In this document: piece by piece, positions 25,905-34,125 of the stretch
Layout of the letters: each line of letters starts with the position of its first letter
Numbering within the stretch: position 1 is the stretch's first letter
From: Chryseobacterium gwangjuense
Lineage (GTDB): Bacteria; Bacteroidota; Bacteroidia; Flavobacteriales; Weeksellaceae
Direction: 5' to 3'
Assembly (NCBI RefSeq): GCF_021311115.1
Contig: NZ_JAJTNP010000007.1
Coordinates: 62,001-126,000, forward strand
Length of the DNA: 64,000 bases
Program-made: the position numbers and the translations under genes
The notes under the pieces: model-generated
Database searches by the model: none
What the model saw: the letters and a program-made list of their open reading frames with translations, nothing else
What the model was told of the DNA's origin: nothing

Positions 25905-26441
25905 TTAATTAACTTTAGTTGTTATCACTTTAGAGTCATCAAGATTATAATATTTTACCACTGCATTATAATCACTATAATCTACTGGAGCTGCAGCACC
26001 TTTTGCAGGACTTGCAGGAACCAATACAATTCTGAATTTCTGGCTATTTAAATATTGATTTGCTTCTGCAGCAGTCAACCCTGTTGCCAAATTAAAATTT
26101 TCATCATCAATTCTAATTTGTACCGTTTGGCTATCAAAAACAAAGTTATATTGGAATTCTCTATTGACAGGCATTCCCGTAGCATCTGGTAAATACATCA
26201 TTTTCGGAATCAATTGCCATGCAGCTCCTAAATTTCTATACACTAAAACAACATCTGTACTTTGGATATTAATTCCTTGTGTAAATGCATAATTATTAGC
26301 AGCAGTAAAGCTTCCGGTAACATCTCTCATTTGAGAATAGGTATCGTGATCTACAAAATTATCATTGTCATTGTTGTTATCACAACTAAATATAAATAAG
26401 CTAACAAAAGCTATGAGTAAAAGTGGAAAAAATTTTTTCAT
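25905..26441 (-). CDS. putative lipoprotein, function unknown
   Basis: A 178-residue protein with a lipobox ending FIFSC (about residue 20), followed by the acidic Asn/Asp-rich stretch DNNNDNDNF seen in many Bacteroidota surface or outer-membrane lipoproteins. The mature part is strand-rich with AAWQLIPKMMYLPDATGMP and FRIVLVPASPAKGA. I recall many similar uncharacterised Flavobacteriia lipoproteins but no function. Single gene between convergent ribA and divergent GH3. Confidence 0.72.
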   Translation of the reverse strand: MKKFFPLLLIAFVSLFIFSCDNNNDNDNFVDHDTYSQMRDVTGSFTAANNYAFTQGINIQSTDVVLVYRNLGAAWQLIPKMMYLPDATGMPVNREFQYNFVFDSQTVQIRIDDENFNLATGLTAAEANQYLNSQKFRIVLVPASPAKGAAAPVDYSDYNAVVKYYNLDDSKVITTKVN

Positions 26442-26531
26442 TTTATAAAAGTTTAGTTATTATTTATAAAGCGTATTCAAAACATATACCAAAAAACTCA
26501 AAAACATTCTTTAGTGTGATTTTTTTAATCG

Positions 26532-26539
26532 TATTTTTG
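26532..26539 (+). promoter_or_regulatory. candidate -7 box of GH3 gene (TATTTTTG)
   Basis: TATTTTTG matches TAnnTTTG, 16 bases before the GH3 ATG. Confidence 0.4.
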
Positions 26540-26555
26540 TTCTTATTCAAAAGTT

Positions 26556-28250
26556 ATGAACAAATCGGTATTTAATTTACTCTTCATATTTCTGCTAATA
26601 AGCTGTGCAACAAATGCACAATATCAACCTAAAAATACATCAAAGGCTGATTTAGATAAAGCTCAACAATGGGTAAATAAAACATATAATAGTCTTTCTC
26701 AGGACGAAAAACTGGGACAACTTTTCATCGTTGCCCTTTACACCAATAAAGATGAAAATCATATCAACCAGGTAAGAAGCATTGTTGCAAACGATAAAAT
26801 CGGAGGATTAATTTTAATGCAGGATGATGCTGCAAAAGAAATAAATCTCGTTAATGAATTTCAGCAAAAATCTAAAGTCCCGTTAATGATCGGAATGGAT
26901 GCAGAATGGGGATTGTATCAGAGAATTGCTGCTGCACACAAATTTCCTTGGGCAATGACCTTAGGAGCTATCCAGGATAAAAATCTTATTTATCAGATGG
27001 CTGCAAAAATTGCAGAAGATTGTAAAAGAATGGGGATCAATTGGGATTTTGCTCCGGTTGTGGATGTTAATACCAATCCGAACAATCCTATTATTGGTAA
27101 CAGAAGTTTTGGTTCTGAGGTTCAGAATGTAATTAATTCTGCTCTATCCTACTCGAACGGACTACAGGATAACAATATTCTTGCTGCTATTAAACATTTT
27201 CCAGGACATGGTGATACCAATACAGACTCCCACCTAGACCTTCCGGTTGTTTCTCATAATTTAGAAAGACTTAATACCATTGAACTTGCCCCTTTCAAAG
27301 CTTTAATGAATAAAGGAATTGGCGGTGTAATGGTTGCTCATTTATATGTTCCAAGCTTAGAATCCGGAAAAGGAATCCCTGCTTCGGTGTCAAAAAACAT
27401 TATCACAGGATTACTGAAAGAAAAGCTGGGGTATAAAGGCTTAATCATCACCGATGCTTTAAATATGGGAGCTGTAGCGAATAAATACAATCCCGGTGAA
27501 CTGGATGCCATGGCTTTTAAAGCAGGAAACGACATTATGCTTTTCTCTCAGGGGGTTGCAGAAGGGAAAAAATTGATTCAGAAAGCGATTGATAACGGAG
27601 AAATTCCACAAGCAAGAGTTGAAGAAAGTGTAAAGAAAATTCTTTTAACTAAATATTTCTTAGGGCTAGATAAATACACTCCGAAAAATCCTGAAAACGT
27701 TAATCAGGATCTTAACAATGATTCTCACAAAATTTTGGTTCAGAATTTATATTCGAATGCCCTTACTTTATTAAAAGATGATAAAAAACTGCTTCCATTA
27801 AACGGAAAACAAATTTATTATGTTCCTTTGGAAGAAGCTCCTTACCAAACTTTTGTTAATACATTGGGATCAAATATTATCATTAAAAAATCAAATGAAA
27901 TTAATACTATCCCAGCCAATTCCACAGTGATAGTAGGATTCCATAAAGACAATTCTACAGCTTACAAACCTTATAAAATTTCAGCAGAATCGAAACAGGT
28001 GTTGGAGGATTTAGCAAAAAAACAAAATGTAATTCTTAATGTTTTCGGAAGCGCTTATGCATTAAAAGACATTGATATTTCAAAAGTATCAACCGTTTTG
28101 GTGTCTTATGAAAATAATGACGACTCTATGACCGCAACGGCAAATGCACTCAACGGAAAAACCAACATTTCAGGCAGACTTCCGGTTTTGGTAAATGACA
28201 AACTGAAAGCGGGAATGGGAATCGACCTGAAAGTAAAATCAATTCATTAG
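26556..28250 (+). CDS. GH3 beta-N-acetylhexosaminidase (NagZ-like), exported
   Basis: A 564-residue protein with an N-terminal export signal whose Cys in LLISC also fits a lipobox. The GH3 catalytic barrel (about 35-370) carries the NagZ-type His/Asp loop KHFPGHGDTNTDSHLDLP and the nucleophile Asp in IITDALNMGAV. A GH3 C-terminal alpha/beta domain follows (about 390-564). Unlike longer Bacteroidota forms there is no beta-lactamase domain. It removes N-acetylglucosamine from peptidoglycan fragments, probably in the periplasm for wall recycling. bshA follows after 32 bases. Confidence 0.87.
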   Translation: MNKSVFNLLFIFLLISCATNAQYQPKNTSKADLDKAQQWVNKTYNSLSQDEKLGQLFIVALYTNKDENHINQVRSIVANDKIGGLILMQDDAAKEINLVNEFQQKSKVPLMIGMDAEWGLYQRIAAAHKFPWAMTLGAIQDKNLIYQMAAKIAEDCKRMGINWDFAPVVDVNTNPNNPIIGNRSFGSEVQNVINSALSYSNGLQDNNILAAIKHFPGHGDTNTDSHLDLPVVSHNLERLNTIELAPFKALMNKGIGGVMVAHLYVPSLESGKGIPASVSKNIITGLLKEKLGYKGLIITDALNMGAVANKYNPGELDAMAFKAGNDIMLFSQGVAEGKKLIQKAIDNGEIPQARVEESVKKILLTKYFLGLDKYTPKNPENVNQDLNNDSHKILVQNLYSNALTLLKDDKKLLPLNGKQIYYVPLEEAPYQTFVNTLGSNIIIKKSNEINTIPANSTVIVGFHKDNSTAYKPYKISAESKQVLEDLAKKQNVILNVFGSAYALKDIDISKVSTVLVSYENNDDSMTATANALNGKTNISGRLPVLVNDKLKAGMGIDLKVKSIH

Positions 28251-28282
28251 ACCATATCAAATAAATTATAAAATATTTACAG

Positions 28283-29440
28283 ATGAAAATAGGCATACTT
28301 TGCTATCCAACCTACGGAGGAAGCGGAATTGTAGCAACAGAACTTGGAATGTCACTTGCTAATAAAGGTTATGAAGTACACTTCATCAGTTCGGCGCTGC
28401 CTGCAAGATTAGATATTACCAATCCTAATATTTTTTTTCACAGAGTAAACGTTCAGACGTATCCGCTTTTCCAATATCAACCTTATGATATTGCGCTGAG
28501 CTCGATGATCTATCGTGTCGTCAATCTATATAAACTCGATCTGCTTCATGCTCATTACGCTATTCCTTATGCATATGCAGCTTTTACGGCTAAACAAATG
28601 CTTCGTGAGGATAATAATGATATTCCATTGGTAACAACGCTTCACGGAACCGATATCACATTAGTAGGGCAACATCCAAGCTATAAACACGCTGTAGAGT
28701 TTTCCATCAATAAATCTGACGCTATAACGTCTGTTTCTGAAAGTTTAAAAAAAGACACGCTGCAGTTTTTCAATATTAAAAAAGAAATTCAGGTAATTAC
28801 CAATTTTATCGACAATTCTGAGTTTGATGAATGCAATGAATGCCAGAGAACGCAATTTGCAAATCCTGATGAAAAAATTTTAATCCACGTTTCCAATTTA
28901 AGACCGGTAAAACGTGTAGAGGAAGTTTTACAGATATTCAAAAATGTAGAGAAAAAAGTAAAATCTAAATTAATTATCATCGGAGAAGGTCCGGATATGG
29001 AGAAAATCAATCAGTTTTTGGAAGAAAATCCGGAATTGATTTCAAAAATCCGTCTTTTAGGAAAAGTGAACGATCTTTACAGAATTCTTCAGCTTTCTGA
29101 TGTATTTTTACTGCCTTCTGAGCAGGAAAGCTTCGGTTTGGCAGCATTGGAAGCTATGGCGGCCTACACTCCGGTGATCAGTTCCAACGCAGGAGGAATT
29201 CCGGAAGTAAATATTCAGGGAGAAACAGGATTTTTAGCTGAAATCGGAAACGTAGAAGCGATGAGTAATTACTGTATCAAATTATTAAGCAATGATGAAC
29301 TTTTAGCAAAAATGAAATTGAATGCAAAAGAACAAGCGGTAAAATTTGATCTAAAAAACATCCTTCCTATTTACGAAGAGATGTACAAAACGACTATCGA
29401 AAATTTCAATCTAACCGCACAAGCATCGGTTTCAGAATAA
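28283..29440 (+). CDS. bshA: N-acetyl-alpha-D-glucosaminyl L-malate synthase
   Basis: A 385-residue GT4 glycosyltransferase. The N-terminal GILCYPTYGGSGIVATELGMSLA and the TTLHGTDITLVG and FSINKSDAITSVSESL stretches are typical of BshA; the C-terminal domain has the donor-site ESFGLAALEAMA. It joins UDP-GlcNAc and L-malate in the first step of bacillithiol synthesis, the main low-molecular-weight thiol of many Bacteroidota. bshB and bshC are not in the window. Confidence 0.92.
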   Translation: MKIGILCYPTYGGSGIVATELGMSLANKGYEVHFISSALPARLDITNPNIFFHRVNVQTYPLFQYQPYDIALSSMIYRVVNLYKLDLLHAHYAIPYAYAAFTAKQMLREDNNDIPLVTTLHGTDITLVGQHPSYKHAVEFSINKSDAITSVSESLKKDTLQFFNIKKEIQVITNFIDNSEFDECNECQRTQFANPDEKILIHVSNLRPVKRVEEVLQIFKNVEKKVKSKLIIIGEGPDMEKINQFLEENPELISKIRLLGKVNDLYRILQLSDVFLLPSEQESFGLAALEAMAAYTPVISSNAGGIPEVNIQGETGFLAEIGNVEAMSNYCIKLLSNDELLAKMKLNAKEQAVKFDLKNILPIYEEMYKTTIENFNLTAQASVSE

Positions 29441-29558
29441 ATTCATTTATTATAAAAATGTAAACTGTTCAGATTACTCTGAGCAGTTTTTTTATTGTAA
29501 ACTGGGTCAAATATATTTAATTAAAATTCATACATTAGTTGTGACACAAACACAAATT

Positions 29559-30836
29559 ATGAATGAAAAGCTTCTCCAATATCTTTGGAACTTCAAGATT
29601 TTCACCAATTTTGACTTTAAAGATACTGATGGAAATTCTATTGAAATCCTACATTCCGGAAAATGGAATACGGATTCCGGCCCCGATTTCCTGATGGCAA
29701 AAATTAAAACTAAAAATGTAATTCTCGCCGGCAACATTGAACTGCATATAAAATCTTCAGACTGGATTTTCCATCAGCATTCTGATGATCCTAATTATCA
29801 GAATATCATTCTTCACGTGGTTTACCAACACGACCTAGAAATTGAAGAATTTACCGTTAAAAATATTGCAACATTAGAACTTAAAAAACATATCGACGAA
29901 AATATTCTCGGGAAATACGAAAAATTACTTCATGAAAATCAGTTTATTTCCTGTGAAAATCTCTTTACTCCTAACAATATTCCTTTTTACTTTCATGAAG
30001 AAAATATTCTAAAAAAACTGCAGGAAAAATCGATCTCTATTGAAGAAGACCTTACAAGATCAAAAAATAATTTTGAAGCTGTACTTTTTCATCATCTTGC
30101 CTATTCTTTCGGATTGAAAGTCAATGCTTTCATTTTTAAACAAATTGCTGAAAGTATAGATTTTTCCGTTATTAATAAAATCCGACAAAATAAAACCCAG
30201 CTTGAAGCTTTATTTTTCGGAATTTCGGGTTGGCTTGAGAACCCAGTTGATGACCAGATGAAACTGTGGAAAAGGGAATTTGATTTTCTTACGACAAAAT
30301 TTCACCTTCCTTCTATTCAGCTTCATCCTAGGTTTTTAAGATTAAGACCTCCGAATTTCCCGACGATTCGTCTTTCTCAGCTGGCTGATCTTTATTTTCA
30401 GCATCAAAATCTTTTTTCAAAACTTATTCTGGCAAAAACCACTGAAGAATTATATGAAGTTTTCAAAAATGTCAAAGCCTCCGAATATTGGGACGATAAA
30501 TTCAATTTTGGCAAAGCATCAATCAATAGACCATCCAAAATTTTGAGCAGAGAATTTATCAACCTCATCATTCTTAACACGGTTTTGCCAATAAAATATG
30601 TCTATCACAAATACCATAACGAGGAAATTTCTGATGAAATCATCAACTTTTACAAAAATTTACCTCCTGAAAAAAATTCCATTACTGAAAACTGGAAAAA
30701 ATTGAAACTAAAACCCGATACGGCACTGGAAAGCCAAAGCCTCATTTATCATTACAAAAGCAATTGTGAAACAAAAAATTGCTTAAATTGCGGTATTGGT
30801 TTTAAAATTCTAAAAGAGACATACAATGCTGAGTAA
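29559..30836 (+). CDS. DUF2851 family protein
   Basis: A protein of about 425 residues. Family features are the N-terminal HSGKWNTDSGPDFLMAKI, the strand pattern GNIELHIKSSDW and HVVYQHD, LHPRFLRLRPPNFPTIRLSQLA in the middle, and the C-terminal cysteines in KNCLNCGIGFKILK. The N-terminal part has a nuclease-like look (ELH, HVVY), but no activity is established. An upstream ATG at 29541 is in frame; MNEKLLQYLW at 29559 better matches the family start. It overlaps the PspC gene by 11 bases. Confidence 0.82.
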   Translation: MNEKLLQYLWNFKIFTNFDFKDTDGNSIEILHSGKWNTDSGPDFLMAKIKTKNVILAGNIELHIKSSDWIFHQHSDDPNYQNIILHVVYQHDLEIEEFTVKNIATLELKKHIDENILGKYEKLLHENQFISCENLFTPNNIPFYFHEENILKKLQEKSISIEEDLTRSKNNFEAVLFHHLAYSFGLKVNAFIFKQIAESIDFSVINKIRQNKTQLEALFFGISGWLENPVDDQMKLWKREFDFLTTKFHLPSIQLHPRFLRLRPPNFPTIRLSQLADLYFQHQNLFSKLILAKTTEELYEVFKNVKASEYWDDKFNFGKASINRPSKILSREFINLIILNTVLPIKYVYHKYHNEEISDEIINFYKNLPPEKNSITENWKKLKLKPDTALESQSLIYHYKSNCETKNCLNCGIGFKILKETYNAE

Positions 30837-31047
30837 TATCCGACACAAAATGGAAAGAGAATGGTTTGGTGTTCTTACGAGAACGGGTGCTAAACTGGGA
30901 ATTCCTGTTTCAAAATTAAGAGTGTTTTTTATTTACTCTACTTTTGCAACCGCAGGCTTTTTCTTTTTGATTTATTTGGGGTTAGCATTTACTCTTTGGA
31001 TTAAAGATATTTTTATTACCCGAAGACCTAATGTTTTTGATTTATAA
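30826..31047 (+). CDS. small PspC-domain membrane protein
   Basis: A 73-residue protein with one PspC-like domain: VLTRTGAKLGIPVSKLRVFFIYSTF, then a membrane helix (about 42-62, ending LAFTLWIKDIF). PspC domains bind membrane-stress partners, but this short form lacks other domains. It overlaps DUF2851 upstream and lies 2 bases before the GNAT gene, so the three are one unit. Confidence 0.78.
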   Translation: MLSNIRHKMEREWFGVLTRTGAKLGIPVSKLRVFFIYSTFATAGFFFLIYLGLAFTLWIKDIFITRRPNVFDL

Positions 31048-31049
31048 CC

Positions 31050-31568
31050 ATGGAATTTTTACAAATAACTTCTCCTGAAGATTACAGAGTTCAGGAAATT
31101 TACAAGTCTTATTCGACGACCTTTCCGGAAGATGAGAGAAGAGACTGGATTCCTTTTATCAATCTGTTCAGCCATCCGAACGTAAAAGTGATTTCAGTTT
31201 TACACGAAGCTCAAAACATTGGTTATCTCATTATCTGGGAACTTAGTCATTTTGTTTTTGTAGAACACTTTGAGGTATTTGCTGAGTTCAGAAGCCAGAA
31301 ATTAGGTTCTCACATCACAGATTATTTATTTAAAAATTACCCTAGAATTATCTTGGAAATAGAACCTGAACATTTAGGTGACGATGCCAAAAGACGCTAT
31401 GCGTTTTATCAGAGAAACAACTTCAGATTAGTGGATGAGATGTATGTACAGCCAAGTTATGGCGAAGGAAAAAATGCTCTTAAGCTTTGGCTCCTGGCAA
31501 ACTATTCCCCCGAAAATGTAAAAGAAATTAAAGAAGAAATCTACGATATTGTTTATCATAAAATATAA
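31050..31568 (+). CDS. GNAT family N-acetyltransferase
   Basis: A 172-residue GNAT-fold protein. The acetyl-CoA loop is AEFRSQKLGSHITDYL (motif A, a Q/RxxGxx variant), preceded by the strand FVFVEHFEVF and followed by EPEHLGDDAKRRYAFYQRNNFRLV, a motif-B type end. Acceptor substrate unknown. It closes the DUF2851-PspC-GNAT unit and is followed by a terminator. Confidence 0.85.
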   Translation: MEFLQITSPEDYRVQEIYKSYSTTFPEDERRDWIPFINLFSHPNVKVISVLHEAQNIGYLIIWELSHFVFVEHFEVFAEFRSQKLGSHITDYLFKNYPRIILEIEPEHLGDDAKRRYAFYQRNNFRLVDEMYVQPSYGEGKNALKLWLLANYSPENVKEIKEEIYDIVYHKI

Positions 31569-31600
31569 AAGTCAGAAGTTGGTCTTCTGACTTTTTTTTA
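31568..31600. terminator. terminator between GNAT and SIMPL genes
   Basis: AAAGTCAGAAG (31568-31578) and CTTCTGACTTT (31584-31594) around a five-base loop, followed by a T-run on the plus strand. It also lies at the end of the convergent SIMPL gene. Confidence 0.82.
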
Positions 31601-32332
31601 ATTTACTTGATATTCTAATTTTATGGTAATACTCGCCTCTTTTTCTTTAGAAGAGGTATTAAAAGTTCCTCCGTAGGAGTAATCTTCATTCGAATTCGGA
31701 GCAGTAATCTGTATGACACCCATCGTTGCTTTTTTAAGGTTTCCAAGACTGCTTCCTGAGTTTTCAGCAATTTTTTCAGCACGTTCTTTAGCATCTTTTG
31801 TTGCAGAAGCGATCATTTCCTGTTTCACAGTAGAAAGCTTGGTGTAAAAATAAGATGGTGAAGAGGAAGTAAATTCAATTCCACGATTGATAATTTCCGT
31901 GATGTTTCTGGAGAGGTTTTCAATTTTTGCGACTTCCTTGCTTTCGATTGAAACTGTTTGAGTTAAATTATATCCTGAAAATTCTCCCTGAACATTATTT
32001 CCATTCGAATCTGTATAATTTCTAAACTGTTTTTGAATATCAACTGAAGAAAAAACAATTTCATTTTGTTTCACTCCTTTTGACAGCAAATAATCATTAA
32101 TCATTTTTCTATCTGCAGCGAGTTCGTCGTAAGCAGCTTTTAAATCAAGATTATTTTTCGAAAAACTTCCGGACCATGTGATTAGATCTGAGGTAAATTG
32201 TTTCGTTCCTAAGCCGGTTACTGAAATGGTATTTTCAGATTTATTCCGGTTTTTGATTGCGTTTCCTAAAAGCCCTAAACCGATAATGAAACCCAATGCA
32301 GCAACTGCGATAGCAATAATTGTTTTATTCAT
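31598..32332 (-). CDS. SIMPL (DUF541) domain protein
   Basis: A protein of about 244 residues with one N-terminal membrane helix (IIAIAVAALGFIIGLGLLG) that anchors it in the periplasm. The SIMPL domain follows: ISVTGLGTKQF, then LSKGVKQNEIVFSSVDIQ and the repeat-like TQTVSIESKE, ending KATMGVIQI and ASITIKLEYQV. The function of this family is unclear. A start nine codons upstream (32359) is possible; MNKTIIAI at 32332 is the more usual form. Confidence 0.83.
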   Translation of the reverse strand: MNKTIIAIAVAALGFIIGLGLLGNAIKNRNKSENTISVTGLGTKQFTSDLITWSGSFSKNNLDLKAAYDELAADRKMINDYLLSKGVKQNEIVFSSVDIQKQFRNYTDSNGNNVQGEFSGYNLTQTVSIESKEVAKIENLSRNITEIINRGIEFTSSSPSYFYTKLSTVKQEMIASATKDAKERAEKIAENSGSSLGNLKKATMGVIQITAPNSNEDYSYGGTFNTSSKEKEASITIKLEYQVN

Positions 32333-32399
32333 TTTAATTTGTGATTTGATGTTACTCAATCATCAATTATTATTCCGAAATACAATTATTAAAAACTAA

Positions 32400-33197
32400 T
32401 TAATCACTTAACTTATTTGTTTTTTGGTATTGTGCAAAAATAGTCTGCAGTTCAAACGAAATTGCTCCTATTTTAAAGTCTTTTCTATATTTTTTTGACA
32501 GTTTACTTACCTTCTCTGCATAAGTAAGAAACTTATCAATTTGCTCTTCATCCATTCCGTATTTCTTCAGAAAGTTTAAATCCACTTCATTCTTAACTCT
32601 TTGAAGAAAATTTTGAGTTTCATAGAAATTAGGTTTTGTAATCTTTGGTTTTGTCGCCTTATTTATTAACCCGATTGCGCCTCCAATTACACCTAAAAGA
32701 TTTACTTGTCCCGCCTTGAAATCATGTCCTCCAAAACTTTTCGGAACTTTATTTTCAGGGACAACTTCAGTCATAGGAGATTTCATATAGCTCTCCATTG
32801 ATGATTTTAGGGAAGCAACCTTTTTGGAATCATTCAAATGTTTGCTGTCCTTTTTAAGGTCACCAGTCGGTTTATATTCAATTTTAACTTCAGGAATTAA
32901 TATTTCTAAACGTTTGAGAGAAATATGAGTATTCGTTTTGAAACTTTCTTCAGAAACATGAATCTGTGAACGATAAAATCCTTCTTTTACAAATCTTATT
33001 TCATCCCCCAACTGTCCGTCAACAGTAAATTTCCCCAAAGAATCACTGTAAGTACTCATGTTTTTAGAGATATTGATAACCAGAACCTGACCTACAGTTA
33101 TGCCTTGCTCGTCGGAGATTGATCCTGAGATTTTTTGTTGTGCCAAAATAAATGTTCCGAAACAACAAAATATTAATCCAAAAATAGTTTTCATCAT
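32400..33197 (-). CDS. secreted CarboxypepD_reg-like protein, second of tandem pair
   Basis: A 265-residue protein with signal peptide (ending LAQQ). Residues 22-105 form a CarboxypepD_reg-like beta-sandwich (ISGSISDEQGITVGQVLVINI..., DEIRFVKEGFYRSQI). The helical rest includes GDLKKDSKHLNDSKKVASLK, which is also found in its neighbour at 33198-33965. Its start codon directly abuts the neighbour's stop codon. Such proteins are common in Flavobacteriia and uncharacterised. The C-terminal helical part differs between the two, so they have probably diverged in partner or target. Confidence 0.78.
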   Translation of the reverse strand: MMKTIFGLIFCCFGTFILAQQKISGSISDEQGITVGQVLVINISKNMSTYSDSLGKFTVDGQLGDEIRFVKEGFYRSQIHVSEESFKTNTHISLKRLEILIPEVKIEYKPTGDLKKDSKHLNDSKKVASLKSSMESYMKSPMTEVVPENKVPKSFGGHDFKAGQVNLLGVIGGAIGLINKATKPKITKPNFYETQNFLQRVKNEVDLNFLKKYGMDEEQIDKFLTYAEKVSKLSKKYRKDFKIGAISFELQTIFAQYQKTNKLSD

Positions 33198-33965
33198 TTA
33201 TTTTTGGGTTTGAGGAGCTCGGTAAGAAGCAATTCTCACCAATACTGCACGTTGAAATCGCATTAAATCTGCATCACTGCAAAAACCGTATTTTAATATG
33301 TTTTTTCGTTCATACCCTCCTGCAAAAACATAATATATAAAATGTTGAATTTGAGGTTTTTCAATTTTTAACTCTATAAAGTACTGCTCACCCAGCACAG
33401 AAATCAAATACTTCATGAAATCAATATCATCCCATTTATTCTTTACTTTTCCTATAGAAAATCCCTGTCCTTTAGGCTGAACAAATTCTCCCGGCCTTGC
33501 AGCCAAAACTCTGGGATCAGATTTCCGAGACATATAAAGGGCAAGTTCCCCTTTCAACTTTTGAACTTTCTTCTGTTGATTTAGATTTTTAGAATCAATA
33601 GCCAGATCACCTGTTATTCCTTTTTTGATCTCCACCTCATCAATTAATGTAGCAGCTTTAATCAAGGTAATTTGCAAAGAAGATTTTATATTATCCTCAT
33701 TTACTTTTTTACTTTCCCTTTCATAGCCCGCCTTTACAAAACGAAGCTCATCACCTACTCTTCCGGAAATCATGAAATGACCATCATTATTAGAAACTAC
33801 CCGTTCGTTGGTTCTGATGTTAATTACAGTTGCATCTGTTAACTCTACCCCATCTTCGGTATTTATCTTACCGAAAATATAGTTTTGAGCATTCATATTG
33901 ATGAAAAATAAGACGAGAAAGGTAAAAAGTAGTTTTATTTTCACGGACAGTTTTTTATAAAGCAA
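33198..33965 (-). CDS. secreted CarboxypepD_reg-like protein, first of tandem pair
   Basis: A 255-residue protein with signal peptide (residues 1-26, ending NAQ). The beta-sandwich (YIFGKINTEDGVELTDATVIN..., DELRFVKAGYERES) and the following GDLAIDSKNLNQQKKVQKLK match the downstream gene, evidence of tandem duplication. The last 60 residues have FIYYVFAGGYERKNILKYGFCSDADLMRF, not shared. The pair forms a two-gene operon. Function unknown. Confidence 0.78.
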   Translation of the reverse strand: MLYKKLSVKIKLLFTFLVLFFINMNAQNYIFGKINTEDGVELTDATVINIRTNERVVSNNDGHFMISGRVGDELRFVKAGYERESKKVNEDNIKSSLQITLIKAATLIDEVEIKKGITGDLAIDSKNLNQQKKVQKLKGELALYMSRKSDPRVLAARPGEFVQPKGQGFSIGKVKNKWDDIDFMKYLISVLGEQYFIELKIEKPQIQHFIYYVFAGGYERKNILKYGFCSDADLMRFQRAVLVRIASYRAPQTQK

Positions 33966-34125
33966 AACTAAAGTTATTTTTAAATTAATCCATAAGTTTA
34001 ACCACAGTTAACGTGTTTTGTGAATTCTTTTAGAAATTTAGTTTTAAAACTGTTAAATAGCGCTTGAAATATGTTAAAATTTAAGCCATATTTAGCTAAC
34101 TTGCAGTTTAAATTCTACTCAAAAC

